Shown here: piece by piece, positions 22,970-32,007 of the stretch | Layout of the letters: every line of letters starts with the position of its first letter | Position numbering within the stretch: the stretch's first letter is position 1 | From: Hyphomicrobiales bacterium | GTDB taxonomy: Bacteria > Pseudomonadota > Alphaproteobacteria > Rhizobiales > Beijerinckiaceae | Length of the DNA: 64,000 nt | Assembly: GCA_930633525.1 (NCBI GenBank) | Contig: CAKNFP010000001.1 | Location: 2,954,001 to 3,018,000 of the forward strand | Reading direction: 5' to 3' | The notes under the pieces: generated by a model | The model's input: only the letters and a program-made list of their open reading frames with translations | Told to the model about the DNA's origin: nothing | The model's database searches: none | Position numbers and translations under genes: made by a program

Positions 22970-23059
22970 AGCCAATCCGGACTGAAGAGCCCTCAGGCTT
23001 GAGCCGCGCGTTGCGCCATATCCTGCCGCCGGCGCGTCTCAGCCCGGAGGGCCACGTGA

Positions 23060-24046
23060 TCAGGCAATCCGTCCGCCGAGTTCATCGTCGATATGGATGC
23101 GGATGATCTCATCGAACGACGCCTCGGCCTTGAAGCCGAGCGCTTCGGCGCGGCGGGCCTCAAAAGCCGTCGGCCATCCGCCGACCATCCTGCGGATGAG
23201 CGGATCGGGCTCGCGCCGGATCAGCTTGACGGCCTTGTCGCCGGCGGCGCGGCGCAGCGCCTCGATCTGGTCCCCGACAGATGCGGCAAGACCCGGCATG
23301 GTGACATTGCGGCGCCAGCCGAGCGCCACGAGATCCATCGTGGCGGCGTGGATGAGGAAGCCGACCGCCGCGCGCGGGCTCGCATGCCAGTGGATGACAT
23401 CCTCGGAGACCGGAAGGACCGCCTCCTGGCCGGCCAGCGGCTCGCGCAGGATGTTGGAGAAAAAGCCGGAGGCTGCCTTGTTCGGCTTGCCCGGGCGAAT
23501 GCAGATGGTCGGCAGGCGGATGCCGATGCCATCGAAAAAACCGCGCCGGGAATAGTCGGCGAGCAGGAGTTCCCCAATGGCCTTCTGGGTGCCGTAGCTC
23601 GTCAGCGGCGCCGTCAGGAACTCGTCGGGAATGACATCGGGGAATGGTGCGCCGAACACGGCAATCGAGGAGGTGAAAACCACACGCGGGAAGTAGGATC
23701 CGTCGCGGGACTCAAGGCGGATCGCATCGAACAGCGCGCGCGTTCCGTCGAGATTGATGCGGTATCCCTTGTCGAAATCGACTTCCGCCTCGCCTGAAAC
23801 AATCGCTGCGAGGTGGAAGACAATATCCGGCCTCTGCGCGATCAGCGCTTCCGCCGCGCCCGGGGCCGCGATGTCGATAGCCTCGACAATGCTTTCGCCG
23901 GAAAAGCCAACGGGGATTTCAGGTTCGACCACGTCCACGAGCGTGAGGCTGTCGATGGGCTTGTTGCCGAGATGCCCGTCAGCCACCAGCCGCGCGGTCA
24001 ACTTGCGGCCCACCATGCCAGCCGCGCCCAGAACGAGAATTCGCAT
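23060..24046 (-). CDS. denD: D-erythronate dehydrogenase
   Basis: A 328-residue extended short-chain dehydrogenase. It has the Rossmann start MRILVLGAAGMVGRKL, a FHLAAIVSGEAE segment, catalytic Ser in VFTSSIAVFGAP and the YxxxK pair in SYGTQKAIGE. The DenD group oxidises D-erythronate to 2-oxo-D-erythronate with NAD+ in four-carbon sugar-acid breakdown. The other denD pathway genes (kinase, epimerase/isomerase, decarboxylase) are absent nearby, so the local pathway may differ or be incomplete. Start ATG 24046; a longer frame extends upstream without homology. It is convergent with the disrupted transporter gene. Confidence 0.87.
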   Translation of the reverse strand: MRILVLGAAGMVGRKLTARLVADGHLGNKPIDSLTLVDVVEPEIPVGFSGESIVEAIDIAAPGAAEALIAQRPDIVFHLAAIVSGEAEVDFDKGYRINLDGTRALFDAIRLESRDGSYFPRVVFTSSIAVFGAPFPDVIPDEFLTAPLTSYGTQKAIGELLLADYSRRGFFDGIGIRLPTICIRPGKPNKAASGFFSNILREPLAGQEAVLPVSEDVIHWHASPRAAVGFLIHAATMDLVALGWRRNVTMPGLAASVGDQIEALRRAAGDKAVKLIRREPDPLIRRMVGGWPTAFEARRAEALGFKAEASFDEIIRIHIDDELGGRIA

Positions 24047-24203
24047 CGAGACATTATCCCCGGAAAACTGTGAGGCTCGCCCGGCTGCCGCAGACAAGCC
24101 CACTGCCATACACGCAAGGCATGGTTGCTCGGCGTCTGCCCCAAGGCAACCGCTGGGGCCTGGCGCGCCATGGCTGTCCCCATCGAAACTCACGATGTCA
24201 GCG

Positions 24204-24671
24204 TTATCGCGGCCGTTGCAGCCTGACGATCGCCAGATCGAGCGCCGAGAGAAAGCTGGAGCGATCCCGCGCCGAGAAGGGCCTCGGCCCACTGGTGATG
24301 GCCCCCGCCGACCGCAGATCGGTCATGAGATCGCGCGTGGCCAGCGCCATGCCGATGGACGCCTCCGTGAAGGCACGTCCGGTGGGGGCGATGACGGCGG
24401 CACCGGATTTCACGCAGCGGCTGGCAAGCGGCACGTCGGCCGTCACCACGACGCTCTGCGACCCGGCGCGTTCCGCGATCCAGTCGTCGGCGACATCGAG
24501 CCCCGCCCCGACAATGACCCTTTCGATCCAGGGCTCCCGCGGCACGGCAATGAAGCTGTTTGCAACGACGATCACGCGGACGCCACGCCGTTGCGCGACC
24601 TTGTACACCTCGTCCTTGACCGGACACGCGTCCGCGTCGACATAGACGATGATCGGGGAAGGAGCATCCAT
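24204..24671 (-). CDS. YaiI/YqxD family protein (DUF188, UPF0178)
   Basis: 155 residues with the family start [20 protein letters not shown], then VVVANSF, the central [20 protein letters not shown] and C-terminal [18 protein letters not shown]. The acidic residues resemble a PIN-like nuclease site, but the cellular role is not established. Length agrees with E. coli YaiI (152). Separated by 157 bp from denD. Confidence 0.9.
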   Translation of the reverse strand: MDAPSPIIVYVDADACPVKDEVYKVAQRRGVRVIVVANSFIAVPREPWIERVIVGAGLDVADDWIAERAGSQSVVVTADVPLASRCVKSGAAVIAPTGRAFTEASIGMALATRDLMTDLRSAGAITSGPRPFSARDRSSFLSALDLAIVRLQRPR

Positions 24672-24887
24672 GGTCTGGGATAAGCAACCACCCGCGGGGT
24701 GGCGTCAACCCTGGAAGCAGCTCTGACCCTTGGTCCGTAGCAGACTTCGCTCACGCGGTGCCAGCGACAGGCGGTGAAAGAGCCGCTTTGATGAGGAAAG
24801 CACAGGGCGCGCCGAGAAGCTTCCACGGCGACAAGCCTTGGCGTGTTCTATCTTCACAAGATTCGGGCGTCATGGCATGAATTCTCC

Positions 24888-25949
24888 ATGACATCGTCCG
24901 TGCATAAATTTCCGATGGCCAAGGCCCGGAACCAGGGCCTCGCGAGCCTCTACTACGTCGAGGAAACTCTTGCCCAGGCGGGCGTCCCGGTTCGCGTCGA
25001 TCGCGGCACCACGGACGAAGGCGATCATTGGATCGCGATACTCAATGAATTCGATGACGTGATCGCCCATGTGGCACATATCGATGGCGAGTTCGTTGTC
25101 GCCAGCCCCGCGTTTTCGGACATTGTCCGTGGCCGTGACATCAAGCGCCTTCTCGACAAGCTGCTCGACAGCCTCCGCTCGTTCGGCATCGCCAGGAATG
25201 GCTTGCTGAACAATCAGAATGTGCTGCTGGCCGCTGTCATCGCGCTGGCCGCTCTCCACCTGCCAGATGCGGACGCCGCGTGGTGGGCGCCGCTGACGGT
25301 CAATGAGCACAGCGGCATCCCCGCGCATATCGGCGCCGTCCCTGCCATCGCGCTATTGCATGTCGTCGAACTGGCACACGACATGGCAGATGGTTTGGGG
25401 CAGCTGTTCTTCAGCGAGAGCCAGACGCAGAGTCAGCCAATCGCGACCGTACAGCCTCCGGAGGAGTTCCCCAACCTGCCGCCCTCATCCGTGTCGATCG
25501 ATATGCGCCACGAGGCTGTAGACATGCCGCAGACATTGTCCGCGCCGAAGATCATCGCGTGGCACGGACCGGTTTCCGAAAGGCCGGCCCCTGTGACGGC
25601 GCCCATGGAACTTGTGGCTCGTGGACCAGCCGAGGTTTCGCTGAAAGAGGCTGAACAGCCCGTACCGCCAGCGGAATTGCCTGCGAAAAAAACGGACACG
25701 ACAGCACCATCGGTCGCATCAGAGCCAACGGTCTTGGTGGTCACATCGCAGGGTCAGAGCATCATGACGATGGACGAGGCGCGAGCAACCATTTTGCAAG
25801 TCCAGCTTCTCGATGCCGAACTCGGACATCACAGCGGAGACATCACGCTCACCCTGCCGGGCGCGGACCACGCCCAGCAAACGGTGATGACCTTCAACGA
25901 CAGCTCAACCCTCACGTTGATCGGCGTTTCAGCAGAAAGCGCGCTCTAA
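24888..25949 (+). CDS. Unknown protein with one hydrophobic segment
   Basis: 353 residues from ATG 24888. An N-terminal domain of about 90 residues (LASLYYVEETLAQAGVPVRV, then HWIAILNEFDDVIAHVAHID) resembles hypothetical proteins I know from other Hyphomicrobiales, without a role. A hydrophobic stretch NVLLAAVIALAALHL lies near residue 110. The rest is Pro/Ala/Glu-rich, ending in a short beta-rich tail (ITLTLPGADHAQQTVMTFND). There may be one membrane anchor with an exported C-terminal part. It may be functionally related to the secreted proteins at 14-18 kb; this is a guess from composition only. An in-frame ATG 45 bp upstream is less likely. Confidence 0.65.
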   Translation: MTSSVHKFPMAKARNQGLASLYYVEETLAQAGVPVRVDRGTTDEGDHWIAILNEFDDVIAHVAHIDGEFVVASPAFSDIVRGRDIKRLLDKLLDSLRSFGIARNGLLNNQNVLLAAVIALAALHLPDADAAWWAPLTVNEHSGIPAHIGAVPAIALLHVVELAHDMADGLGQLFFSESQTQSQPIATVQPPEEFPNLPPSSVSIDMRHEAVDMPQTLSAPKIIAWHGPVSERPAPVTAPMELVARGPAEVSLKEAEQPVPPAELPAKKTDTTAPSVASEPTVLVVTSQGQSIMTMDEARATILQVQLLDAELGHHSGDITLTLPGADHAQQTVMTFNDSSTLTLIGVSAESAL

Positions 25950-26370
25950 ACAAAGTGGCGCGGGGGACGAAATCGCCTCCCCGCGCCTTGCGCCGTATCA
26001 GCGCCCTTGGGTTTGCCCCTTTGTCGAATAAGCCCGCATCATCAAGGAGAAACTAGGCCTCGACAAATGACAATGAGACACCAGATCACCTCCTTTCAAT
26101 AGTTGACAACAGTGATAGTAGGACGTGAGTCTCGCGTTTGCACAAGAGCTTTATGCGCGAAATCCAACGAATAGGCTTTCGGTGGATTCCCAGGTTTTTA
26201 TCTGTTTGATCAACCTTGCTTTTCCCGCTGATGGCGCGGCAACCGCCAGCCGGAGGGTCTCGGGCGCCCGAGACCTGCGAGTGGGGCAACCGTGCGATGC
26301 GCCAGACCCTCTGGTGTCCGGCTGGCCGCATGCTATGGAGGGATCAAGCAACAGATAAGAGACCATCGAC
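25950..26370. other. Non-coding region before the second DMT transporter
   Basis: No gene seen in 421 bases. A possible promoter -35 box AGTTGACA lies near 26100, but no matching -10 is obvious. An 81-codon antisense frame across 26086-26331 has no recognisable content. Confidence 0.4.
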
Positions 26371-27321
26371 GTGTCGACGCTTTCAGCGCCTGCCGAGAAG
26401 CCCCTCCCCGACGCGTCACCTGGGATAGATACCGCATCTCCCCACCAGTCCGCGCCGAAGAAGGACAATTCCGTCCGCGGCATCATCTTGTTTTCGCTCG
26501 CCTTGATGTTGTTTTCCGTAGGCGACGGAACGTCGAAATATCTCACGGAGACCCTGCCGCCCTTCCAGATTTCATGGATGCGCTTTGGCATCTTCGCCTC
26601 TGTCGTCCTGTTCATCACGGTGCTGCGCCGTGACTGGTCGGCCTTTCGCTCACGCTGCATCCCTATCCAGCTGGCGCGTGGCATCGGCATCACCGGTTCG
26701 ACGGTGCTCTTTGTGACGGCCATGAGTTTCCTGCCGATCGCCGAGGCAACGTCCATCTCCTTCGTCTCGCCGCTCCTTGTCACGGCGCTCGCCATTCCGA
26801 TCCTCGGGGAAAAGGTCGGCTGGCGCCGCTGGGCAGCCATCGTCGTTGGCTTCATCGGCGTTCTCATTGTCGTGCGGCCGGGATCCGGCCATCTCGGCAT
26901 GGCAGCACTCCTTCCTCTGGGCAGCGCGGCCTGCTGGGCCATGGCTCTCATCGCGACGCGCATGACCAGCGGCCGCGACGGCGCGCTCACCGCGTTGATC
27001 TATGCCTCCTGCCTGGGATTCGCCCTGACGACCCTGCTCCTGCCCTTCGGATGGGTGCAGCCGTCACTCGGCGACCTTTTCTGGCTGCTCATCGCTGGCG
27101 GCTCCACCGTCTCGGCGCATTTCCTCGTGATTGGCGCATTCCACGCTGCGCGCGTCTCAACGCTCGCGCCGCTCGCCTACATGCAACTCCTCTGGTCCGG
27201 GCTTATCGGCTATTTTGCCTTCCATCACATGCCTGACCAATGGGCGATCGTGGGCGCTGTGGTCATCATGGCCAGCGGTCTTTACACGGCTGGCCGCGAA
27301 AGGCGCAGGCACGCGTCCTGA
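26371..27321 (+). CDS. DMT/EamA-family transporter
   Basis: 316 residues with about ten hydrophobic helices in two EamA halves. The first runs from GIILFSLALMLFSVGDGTSK to SFLPIAEATSISFVSPLLVT, with ILGEKVGWRRW following; the second ends LAPLAYMQLLWSGLIGYFAF and IVGAVVIMASGLYTA. It is intact, unlike the transporter split at 21.47 kb, and the two are related in sequence style. The substrate is unknown; an exporter or importer of small metabolites is expected. GTG 26371 is used as start, but the first helix begins only at residue 37, so a later start is possible. Confidence 0.88.
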   Translation: MSTLSAPAEKPLPDASPGIDTASPHQSAPKKDNSVRGIILFSLALMLFSVGDGTSKYLTETLPPFQISWMRFGIFASVVLFITVLRRDWSAFRSRCIPIQLARGIGITGSTVLFVTAMSFLPIAEATSISFVSPLLVTALAIPILGEKVGWRRWAAIVVGFIGVLIVVRPGSGHLGMAALLPLGSAACWAMALIATRMTSGRDGALTALIYASCLGFALTTLLLPFGWVQPSLGDLFWLLIAGGSTVSAHFLVIGAFHAARVSTLAPLAYMQLLWSGLIGYFAFHHMPDQWAIVGAVVIMASGLYTAGRERRRHAS

Positions 27322-27342
27322 CAGGGATGTGCGTTAACCAAC

Positions 27343-27378
27343 AACCAAAACACATGGAATTAGAGTCCATTTTTGGTT
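27343..27378 (+). terminator. Probable terminator hairpin after DMT transporter gene
   Basis: AACCAAAA (27343-27350) pairs with TTTTGGTT (27371-27378), with an inner ATGGA/TCCAT pair. It lies 22 bases after the stop. It could instead be a regulatory hairpin before the small lipoprotein gene. Confidence 0.45.
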
Positions 27379-27437
27379 GACCCCCCGTTCTTAACCAATA
27401 ATTAAGAATGTATCGCTTGTTAACGCACGGGGTAGTA

Positions 27438-27740
27438 ATGCGGATTGCACTGACTGCGGCCTTTTTGGCCCTTGCCGTCGCGGGCTGCCAGTCGGCCCAG
27501 GACTCGATGGTCGACGCAGAATTCACCTGCGAAGAGGCCGGCCTCCGTCCAGGTACGCGTGCCTTCGAGCGCTGCGCCAATGTCAACTACAGCCGGAATC
27601 GGCAGCAGTCACAAGACGCCGCCAACGCGGTCGCGCTGGGCGCGGCTGCCGGCGTCATCGGTGGCGCGGTGATCGGCGCCGCCTCGACGCCCCGCTACTA
27701 CCCCTACTACCGCCGCTGCAACCGCTGGGGTTGCTGGTAG
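27438..27740 (+). CDS. Small glycine-zipper lipoprotein
   Basis: 100 residues. Signal peptide MRIALTAAFLALAVAGC carries a lipobox (LAVAGC), so it is probably lipidated at the Cys and membrane-anchored. The C-terminal half contains a glycine-zipper stretch AANAVALGAAAGVIGGAVIG and ends in a Tyr/Arg/Trp/Cys-rich tail. Such small lipoproteins are common in Hyphomicrobiales and may affect the outer membrane; no role is proven. Start ATG 27438 directly precedes the signal peptide. Confidence 0.8.
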   Translation: MRIALTAAFLALAVAGCQSAQDSMVDAEFTCEEAGLRPGTRAFERCANVNYSRNRQQSQDAANAVALGAAAGVIGGAVIGAASTPRYYPYYRRCNRWGCW

Positions 27741-27789
27741 GCCGAGCATCCCGTCGCGGGAGCCCACTCATCAGAGTGCAAGACACGGA

Positions 27790-27814
27790 GCCCCGGACCA
27801 ACCGGGGCTTTTTC
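27790..27814 (+). terminator. Rho-independent terminator after lipoprotein gene
   Basis: AGCCCCGG / CCGGGGCT stem (27790-27797 and 27803-27810), 5-base loop, followed by TTTT and CTTTG. A textbook intrinsic terminator 50 bases after the stop. Confidence 0.92.
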
Positions 27815-28285
27815 TTTGCGGCAAGCTTGACAGGCGCTGGGATTGGGCACTGTCTGATCGGTTTGAGCGCAGCCTGCCAGACAGTCTCTCATCCCAAGCG
27901 ACATAGGCGAGCTTGCCGGCATGATCGGGCCCGCGCAACGCGTGGCCTGTCGACCTATATATAGGGAGCGATCATGAAAACTACAAACAACTCCGATATC
28001 CCCGCACAGCCTATACCGCACATATGATATTACTCATATCCAAATACTTAAACAAAATTCCCGACTCTTCTTCTATGCTGTCCACCCGAGTTTGGCACGC
28101 AGGCAGATACCAAATGTCGGACGGCATCCGCCCTATCCGAGACGATACCGTCAGGCCGACCCGCGCGGCGCTACGCGACGCGGATTTCGGGTGTCTTCGA
28201 GAGCCCCGGGTAGTCGGCTATCCCCGATCGGAGCGGATCTTCCCTTAGCCTGCCAAGCGCCCCGCCAGCGTGCGAGACCTGAACC
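27815..28285. other. Non-coding region between lipoprotein and pirin genes
   Basis: No convincing gene in about 470 bases. A micro-frame at 27974-28027 (17 residues, MKTTNNSDIPAQPIPHI) has an AGGGAG ribosome site and a TATATATA tract just upstream, so a very small peptide gene cannot be excluded. The stretch 28010-28080 is AT-rich. Confidence 0.4.
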
Positions 28286-29221
28286 TTAGCCGGGCAAGGG
28301 TATATGCTCGGCACGGTCGCCCGCCGGAAGGTCGAACAGGCCTTTGCCCCAGTTTTCCGCGCGCCACTGTGCCTTCGCCTCCTCGATCTTCTCCTTCGAG
28401 GAAGCGACAAAATTCCACCAGATGTAGCGTGGGCCATTGAGTGTCGCGCCGCCCAGGATCATGAGTCGTGCGCCCATCTCGCCTGCCGCCACGGTAATCG
28501 GATCTCCCGGGCGGAACACCATCATCCGCCCGGCCTCGAACATCTGTCCGGCTATGGAGACCGCGCCCTGGACGATATAGATACCCCTGTCCTCATGCTC
28601 CTCCGGCATCGGGAAACGCGCGCCGGGTTCCAGCGCGACATCCGCATAAAACGTCTCCGAGAACAGCGTCGCGGGCGCCTTTTCGCCATAGGCCGTCCCG
28701 AGGATCAGCCTAAGCGCGACGCCGTCGCTTTCAAGCGTTGGCAAGGCGTCCTTGCCGTGATGCTCGAACATGGGAAGCATCGCCTCATGCGTGTCGGGCA
28801 ATGCCACCCATGTCTGGATCCCGAACAGGCTGTGCGGCCCGCTGCGCCCCACGGCGGAGGTGCGCTCCGAATGTGTGACGCCTCGGCCGGCGACCATCCA
28901 GTTAAGCGCGCCTGGATGGATGATCTGATCAGTGCCGAGGCTATCGCGATGGTGGAAATCCCCGCGATAGAGGTAAGTCACGGTGCCAAGCCCGATATGG
29001 GGATGCGGGCGCACATCAATGCCCTGCCCCGTGAGGAACTCGGCCGGCCCCGCCTGATCGAAGAAGATGAACGGCCCGACCATCTGCCGCTTCGGTGCGG
29101 GCAAGGCTCTGCGCACCTCGAAGCCTCCCAGATCGCGGGCGCGCGGGATGATCAGTGTCTCGATGGCATCGACGCCGATTGCGTCCGGGCAGCCAGGCAC
29201 GAGCGCGGGATTCCAGCTCAT
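28286..29221 (-). CDS. Pirin family protein
   Basis: 311 residues with the double-cupin pirin fold. The N-terminal cupin has metal ligands in RPHPHIGLGTVTYLYRG and HHRDSLG, followed by GALNWMVAGRGVTHSER with the last His and Glu, and the typical HSLFGIQTWVALPD. The C-terminal part includes FPMPEEHEDRGIYIVQG and a PRYIWWNFVASSKE end. Bacterial pirins are iron-binding; some act as quercetin dioxygenases or regulators, and the local role is open. Start ATG 29221. It is the last host gene before the prophage. Confidence 0.92.
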   Translation of the reverse strand: MSWNPALVPGCPDAIGVDAIETLIIPRARDLGGFEVRRALPAPKRQMVGPFIFFDQAGPAEFLTGQGIDVRPHPHIGLGTVTYLYRGDFHHRDSLGTDQIIHPGALNWMVAGRGVTHSERTSAVGRSGPHSLFGIQTWVALPDTHEAMLPMFEHHGKDALPTLESDGVALRLILGTAYGEKAPATLFSETFYADVALEPGARFPMPEEHEDRGIYIVQGAVSIAGQMFEAGRMMVFRPGDPITVAAGEMGARLMILGGATLNGPRYIWWNFVASSKEKIEEAKAQWRAENWGKGLFDLPAGDRAEHIPLPG

Positions 29222-29520
29222 GGCGTCCTCCAATGGATCTCCGAAACCTCATAATACAGCGCCAGTCGCCAAAATCCCGATCGTTCTGACTGGCCAACGC
29301 GGAGAGCTGAAAAGGCCGGAGGAGCTCGCCGTGATCGCAAGGCGGCGAGACGACGCGGTGACGGGATGGGTTTCGCGTGATTCAGGACGATCGGAACCGA
29401 TGCATGATGATGTTGGGCGCGCTGGCATCTGATTTTGCGCGCAGCAACAATTTCCGTCCCGTAAATGGTCCCGTGACACTTGAGACCTTGGCGAAAACGG
29501 CTGTAAATCATTGAAATAAT
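29222..29520. other. Host flank between pirin gene and attachment site
   Basis: No gene or clear element in about 300 bases. This would originally have been the sequence just downstream of the tRNA 3' end; no strong terminator hairpin was noticed. Confidence 0.4.
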
Positions 29521-29569
29521 TGGTGGGCCCGGCAGGACTCGAACCTGCAACCAGACCGTTATGAGCGGT
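29521..29569 (-). other. Prophage attachment site: 3' part of a CAU-anticodon tRNA (probably tRNA-Ile2)
   Basis: Read on the minus strand, these 49 bases are positions 28-76 of a tRNA: ACCG, anticodon loop CTCATAA, CGGTC, the T arm GCAGGTTCGAGTCCTGC and acceptor end GGGCCCACCA with CCA encoded. The 5' half (D arm and 5' acceptor strand) is missing, and the base before ACCG no longer pairs, so this is no working tRNA. It is the displaced host 3' end left after a phage integrated into the gene. The tRNA 3' end points toward the pirin gene, so the phage lies to the right and the rebuilt tRNA beyond the window. Confidence 0.85.
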
Positions 29570-29776
29570 GGCAACGCGGGTATTTTGCGTTTAAAATCAT
29601 ATACTTACGTGAGCGTCCATTTGCCTATGTCCGCCTTTGTTCACCCTATATCATTGGAGATTCATTGGAGATAGTCCGTGAGACCCGCTTTCATTTCCGT
29701 TCCCGTTATGTTCACCACGTGACTCTCCGCACAGACTCGCGCGCCCATCTCAATGAGACTGCGCCGAGAGGCGGCC

Positions 29777-30106
29777 ATGAGCCGCGGAGACGGTGCAGAA
29801 ATGGAAGACATACCCCCTGTGAGACTGGGCGAGCTCCGAAAGGCGAGCGTTCCGCTTTCCGTGAGCTGCCCTCTGTGCGGCCACCGCGCGGCTGTCGATC
29901 CTATCAGGGTGCGCGGCCCTGACAGCTTGGACATCAAGGAGCTTACGGGCCGGTTTCGCTGCCAGAAGTGTCTTCGCCACGGCGGCATGAGCGTCAGCGC
30001 CGAAACAAAGCCGTGGGTCTGGCATTTGCGCCGCACGCGGCAGTTTTTCCGTATTCCCGCCATGGCCCGGATGATCCGTGACGAGGGCGACGATGAGCAG
30101 GCGTAA
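29777..30106 (+). CDS. Small phage protein with a zinc-ribbon motif
   Basis: 109 residues from ATG 29777. Two Cys pairs, CPLCGH near residue 39 and CQKC near residue 71, form a likely zinc ribbon, followed by a basic stretch ([13 protein letters not shown]). This suggests nucleic-acid binding or a structural zinc site; function unknown. It overlaps the next gene by 14 bases and probably forms a plus-strand operon with the following two genes. An in-frame ATG at 29753 is an alternative. Confidence 0.65.
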   Translation: MSRGDGAEMEDIPPVRLGELRKASVPLSVSCPLCGHRAAVDPIRVRGPDSLDIKELTGRFRCQKCLRHGGMSVSAETKPWVWHLRRTRQFFRIPAMARMIRDEGDDEQA

Positions 30107-30413
30107 GGGCGAGTTGTCGGCCGGCGCTATCGACCGACAATGGCCCCACCAGGTTGCGCTGCATAATCTTGTTTCTCGCCGGCGCTACAACGAAATCGAG
30201 GCCTTTCGGGCAGACAAGGACTGTCCGCCGCTTGGTCACTCGGTCGTCTACCAAGATGAATGGTTCCACGTCTATTGCTTCGCCGACGAAGCCCATGCTT
30301 TGGTGTTTTCGCACAGGTTTGGAGGCGAGATTTTCGATCCGCGGGAGCGAGGCCGCGGCCATGCCTGGGCACAATGGAAGAAAGGCACGGCGAAACCAAA
30401 GCGGCGAGGCTGA
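30093..30413 (+). CDS. Hypothetical phage protein
   Basis: 106 residues from ATG 30093. Basic N-terminus ([20 protein letters not shown]) and a central [20 protein letters not shown]. No domain recognised. It is placed between the zinc-ribbon gene (overlap) and the SRAP gene (one base after its stop), so it probably belongs to the same transcript. Confidence 0.6.
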   Translation: MSRRKGELSAGAIDRQWPHQVALHNLVSRRRYNEIEAFRADKDCPPLGHSVVYQDEWFHVYCFADEAHALVFSHRFGGEIFDPRERGRGHAWAQWKKGTAKPKRRG

Positions 30414-30414
30414 C

Positions 30415-31140
30415 GTGTGCAATCTCTATTCCATGACCAAAGGCCAACAGGCAATCCGTGAGCTGGCGAGGGCCTTCAACGACTACACGGGCAACTTGCA
30501 GCGCATGCCGGGCGTTTTCCCCGACTACTCCGCACCGATTGTCCGCAACGGTCCGGATGGACGGGCGCTGGCTTTGGCGCGATGGGGGATGCCATCCTCT
30601 CAATTTGCGCTGATGCAGTCCGCCAAGAAGCGGGCCGAGAAGCTTGAGGCCAAGGGCCAAGCTGTCGACTTCAAGGAACTGCTCCGCATGGAGCCCGACA
30701 GCGGCACGACGAATGTCCGCAACACGGAAAGCAAGCACTGGCAGCGCTGGCTTGGGCCGGACAACCGCTGCCTCGTGCCGTTCACGTCGTTCAGTGAGTT
30801 CAACAAGGCGGCCGGCGGCGATATCTGGTTCGCCAGTTCCGAGGAGCGCCCCCTCGCCTTCTTCGCCGGAATCTGGACCGAGCGCTGGCCCAGCGTGCGC
30901 AAGGTCAAGACCGGGATGGAGGTCGCCGACCTCTATGCCTTCCTGACGACTGACCCAATCGCGGAAGTCGGCGCGATCCATCCAAAGGCCATGCCCGTCA
31001 TTCTCACGACCGAGGATGAGCGGGACATCTGGATGCGGGCGCCCTGGAGTGAGGCCAAAGACCTACAGCGCCCGTTGCCGGATGGCTCGCTGCAGGTCGT
31101 GGCGCGAGGTGTGAAGAAGGATGAGAGCAGCGGCGAGTGA
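30415..31140 (+). CDS. SOS response-associated peptidase (SRAP, YedK/HMCES-like)
   Basis: 241 residues. The start is GTG at 30415 and codon 2 is Cys ([10 protein letters not shown]); in this family Met is removed and Cys2 links covalently to abasic sites in single-stranded DNA, shielding them. Other family landmarks are RWGMPS, a TNVRNTES segment with the catalytic Asn/Arg, [12 protein letters not shown] with the active-site Glu, FAGIWTERW and the C-terminal [10 protein letters not shown] with the conserved His. YedK is about 220 residues. It lies one base after the previous stop, in the left arm of the prophage, and may protect phage DNA or serve as cargo. Confidence 0.93.
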   Translation: MCNLYSMTKGQQAIRELARAFNDYTGNLQRMPGVFPDYSAPIVRNGPDGRALALARWGMPSSQFALMQSAKKRAEKLEAKGQAVDFKELLRMEPDSGTTNVRNTESKHWQRWLGPDNRCLVPFTSFSEFNKAAGGDIWFASSEERPLAFFAGIWTERWPSVRKVKTGMEVADLYAFLTTDPIAEVGAIHPKAMPVILTTEDERDIWMRAPWSEAKDLQRPLPDGSLQVVARGVKKDESSGE

Positions 31141-31147
31141 CCGCGCC

Positions 31148-31336
31148 CTACCAGGCACATTCCTCCTGCCACCACGCTGACAGGCGCTCGTGCAACTCGA
31201 AAGACATAGCGACCTCGGCGTGCACATACTCGCCGTCATGCCCGATGATCAACATGGCCTCGCATAAGTCGGCCAAGATTTGCGCGCAGTCGTTCGTTTG
31301 CGCGGCATCCGCCACACACTTGATTTCGTGTTTCAA
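31148..31336 (-). CDS. Small acidic phage protein, uncertain
   Basis: 62 residues from a TTG start at 31336 that has a GGGGGG tract 8-13 bases upstream. The product (KHEIKCVADAAQTNDCAQIL, ending FELHERLSAWWQEECAW) has natural-looking composition and a predicted helical pattern, but no known domain. A longer frame to 31528 has unlikely content. It is convergent with the SRAP gene, 7 bases apart. Confidence 0.4.
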   Translation of the reverse strand: MKHEIKCVADAAQTNDCAQILADLCEAMLIIGHDGEYVHAEVAMSFELHERLSAWWQEECAW

Positions 31337-31716
31337 TGTTACTTGCCCCCCCAACTGCCAGCCCTGGTGGGCCAGGCAACCGCAGGTTGGAAGACCGCGG
31401 TGCTGGACCCCGGCAGAGCAAAGCTCTCCCGCGGCGCCTGACCCATAGGTCAGCGCCGGTCCAGCATTGTCCGGGCTTCCAATCCCGACTTGCGCCCTTT
31501 TCGCACAAGCCTGGTGAATATGAATCAAAAGTTAATGAACTCAAAGCGGTATTTGGTTCGCTGTAGTTACATTTTGTCGCGGGTGAAACTAATCGCGGCA
31601 TCTTCAGTCAAGACGGCCGTTTTATTTTGCTAAGTTTTAGCTTTTGTATGTTAGCGGGCCTTAGTTGCCGCGTATCGAGATACCGTTTCTATACTTTATG
31701 CCTATCATCTTGACCT
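31337..31716. other. Non-coding region at the end of the late operon
   Basis: No gene seen in 380 bases. An imperfect hairpin GGCGCCTGACC / GGTCAGCGCC lies at 31433-31457. From about 31510 the sequence is AT-rich, with a small GCTAA/TTAGC hairpin plus TTTT at 31629-31645. It may include the terminator of the leftward late transcript and a promoter for the small gene at 31148-31336. Confidence 0.4.
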
Positions 31717-32007
31717 TTACTGTGACGACAGGGCCACCTCACCCGCGATCGCGAAGTACGTCGCACCATCGACATAGGTGTCTGGCTTGGGTTGGCCTGT
31801 GACGAGACGCGCGACCTTGGTCAGCACCATATCGAGCGCCTCTTGCTCGGCGGGCCCAATCTCACGACCCGTGTACTTGCGAATCACGCGCTTGAGTTCG
31901 CCAGCGCACGCCAGATTGATCGCGGGCGGGCCGTATTCCTCATCCCGAGACCCGCAGGTCAACGCGATGCCCTGGCGGAGGATCTGCGCCCTCATTGGCT
32001 CGTTCAT
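31717..32007 (-). CDS. DUF6378-like phage protein
   Basis: 96 residues. DEEYGPPAINLACAGELKRV, then EALDMVLTKVARLVTGQPKP and DTYVDGATYFAIAGE match the DUF6378 type seen in phages of Proteobacteria (pattern EYG..N...DM...K.AR...D...D...Y). All-helical, reminiscent of MazG-like folds, but no activity is known. Its ATG overlaps the stop of the DUF1937 gene (ATGA). Confidence 0.7.
   Translation of the reverse strand: MNEPMRAQILRQGIALTCGSRDEEYGPPAINLACAGELKRVIRKYTGREIGPAEQEALDMVLTKVARLVTGQPKPDTYVDGATYFAIAGEVALSSQ

Noticed and set aside
29521..29569. Functional tRNA gene
   Set aside because: The D arm and 5' acceptor strand are absent and the first anticodon-stem pair is broken, so it is an attachment-site remnant.
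31342..31528. N-terminal extension of the small minus-strand gene at 31148
   Set aside because: The added residues look non-coding and cross a hairpin; a TTG with a G-rich ribosome site gives a better start.
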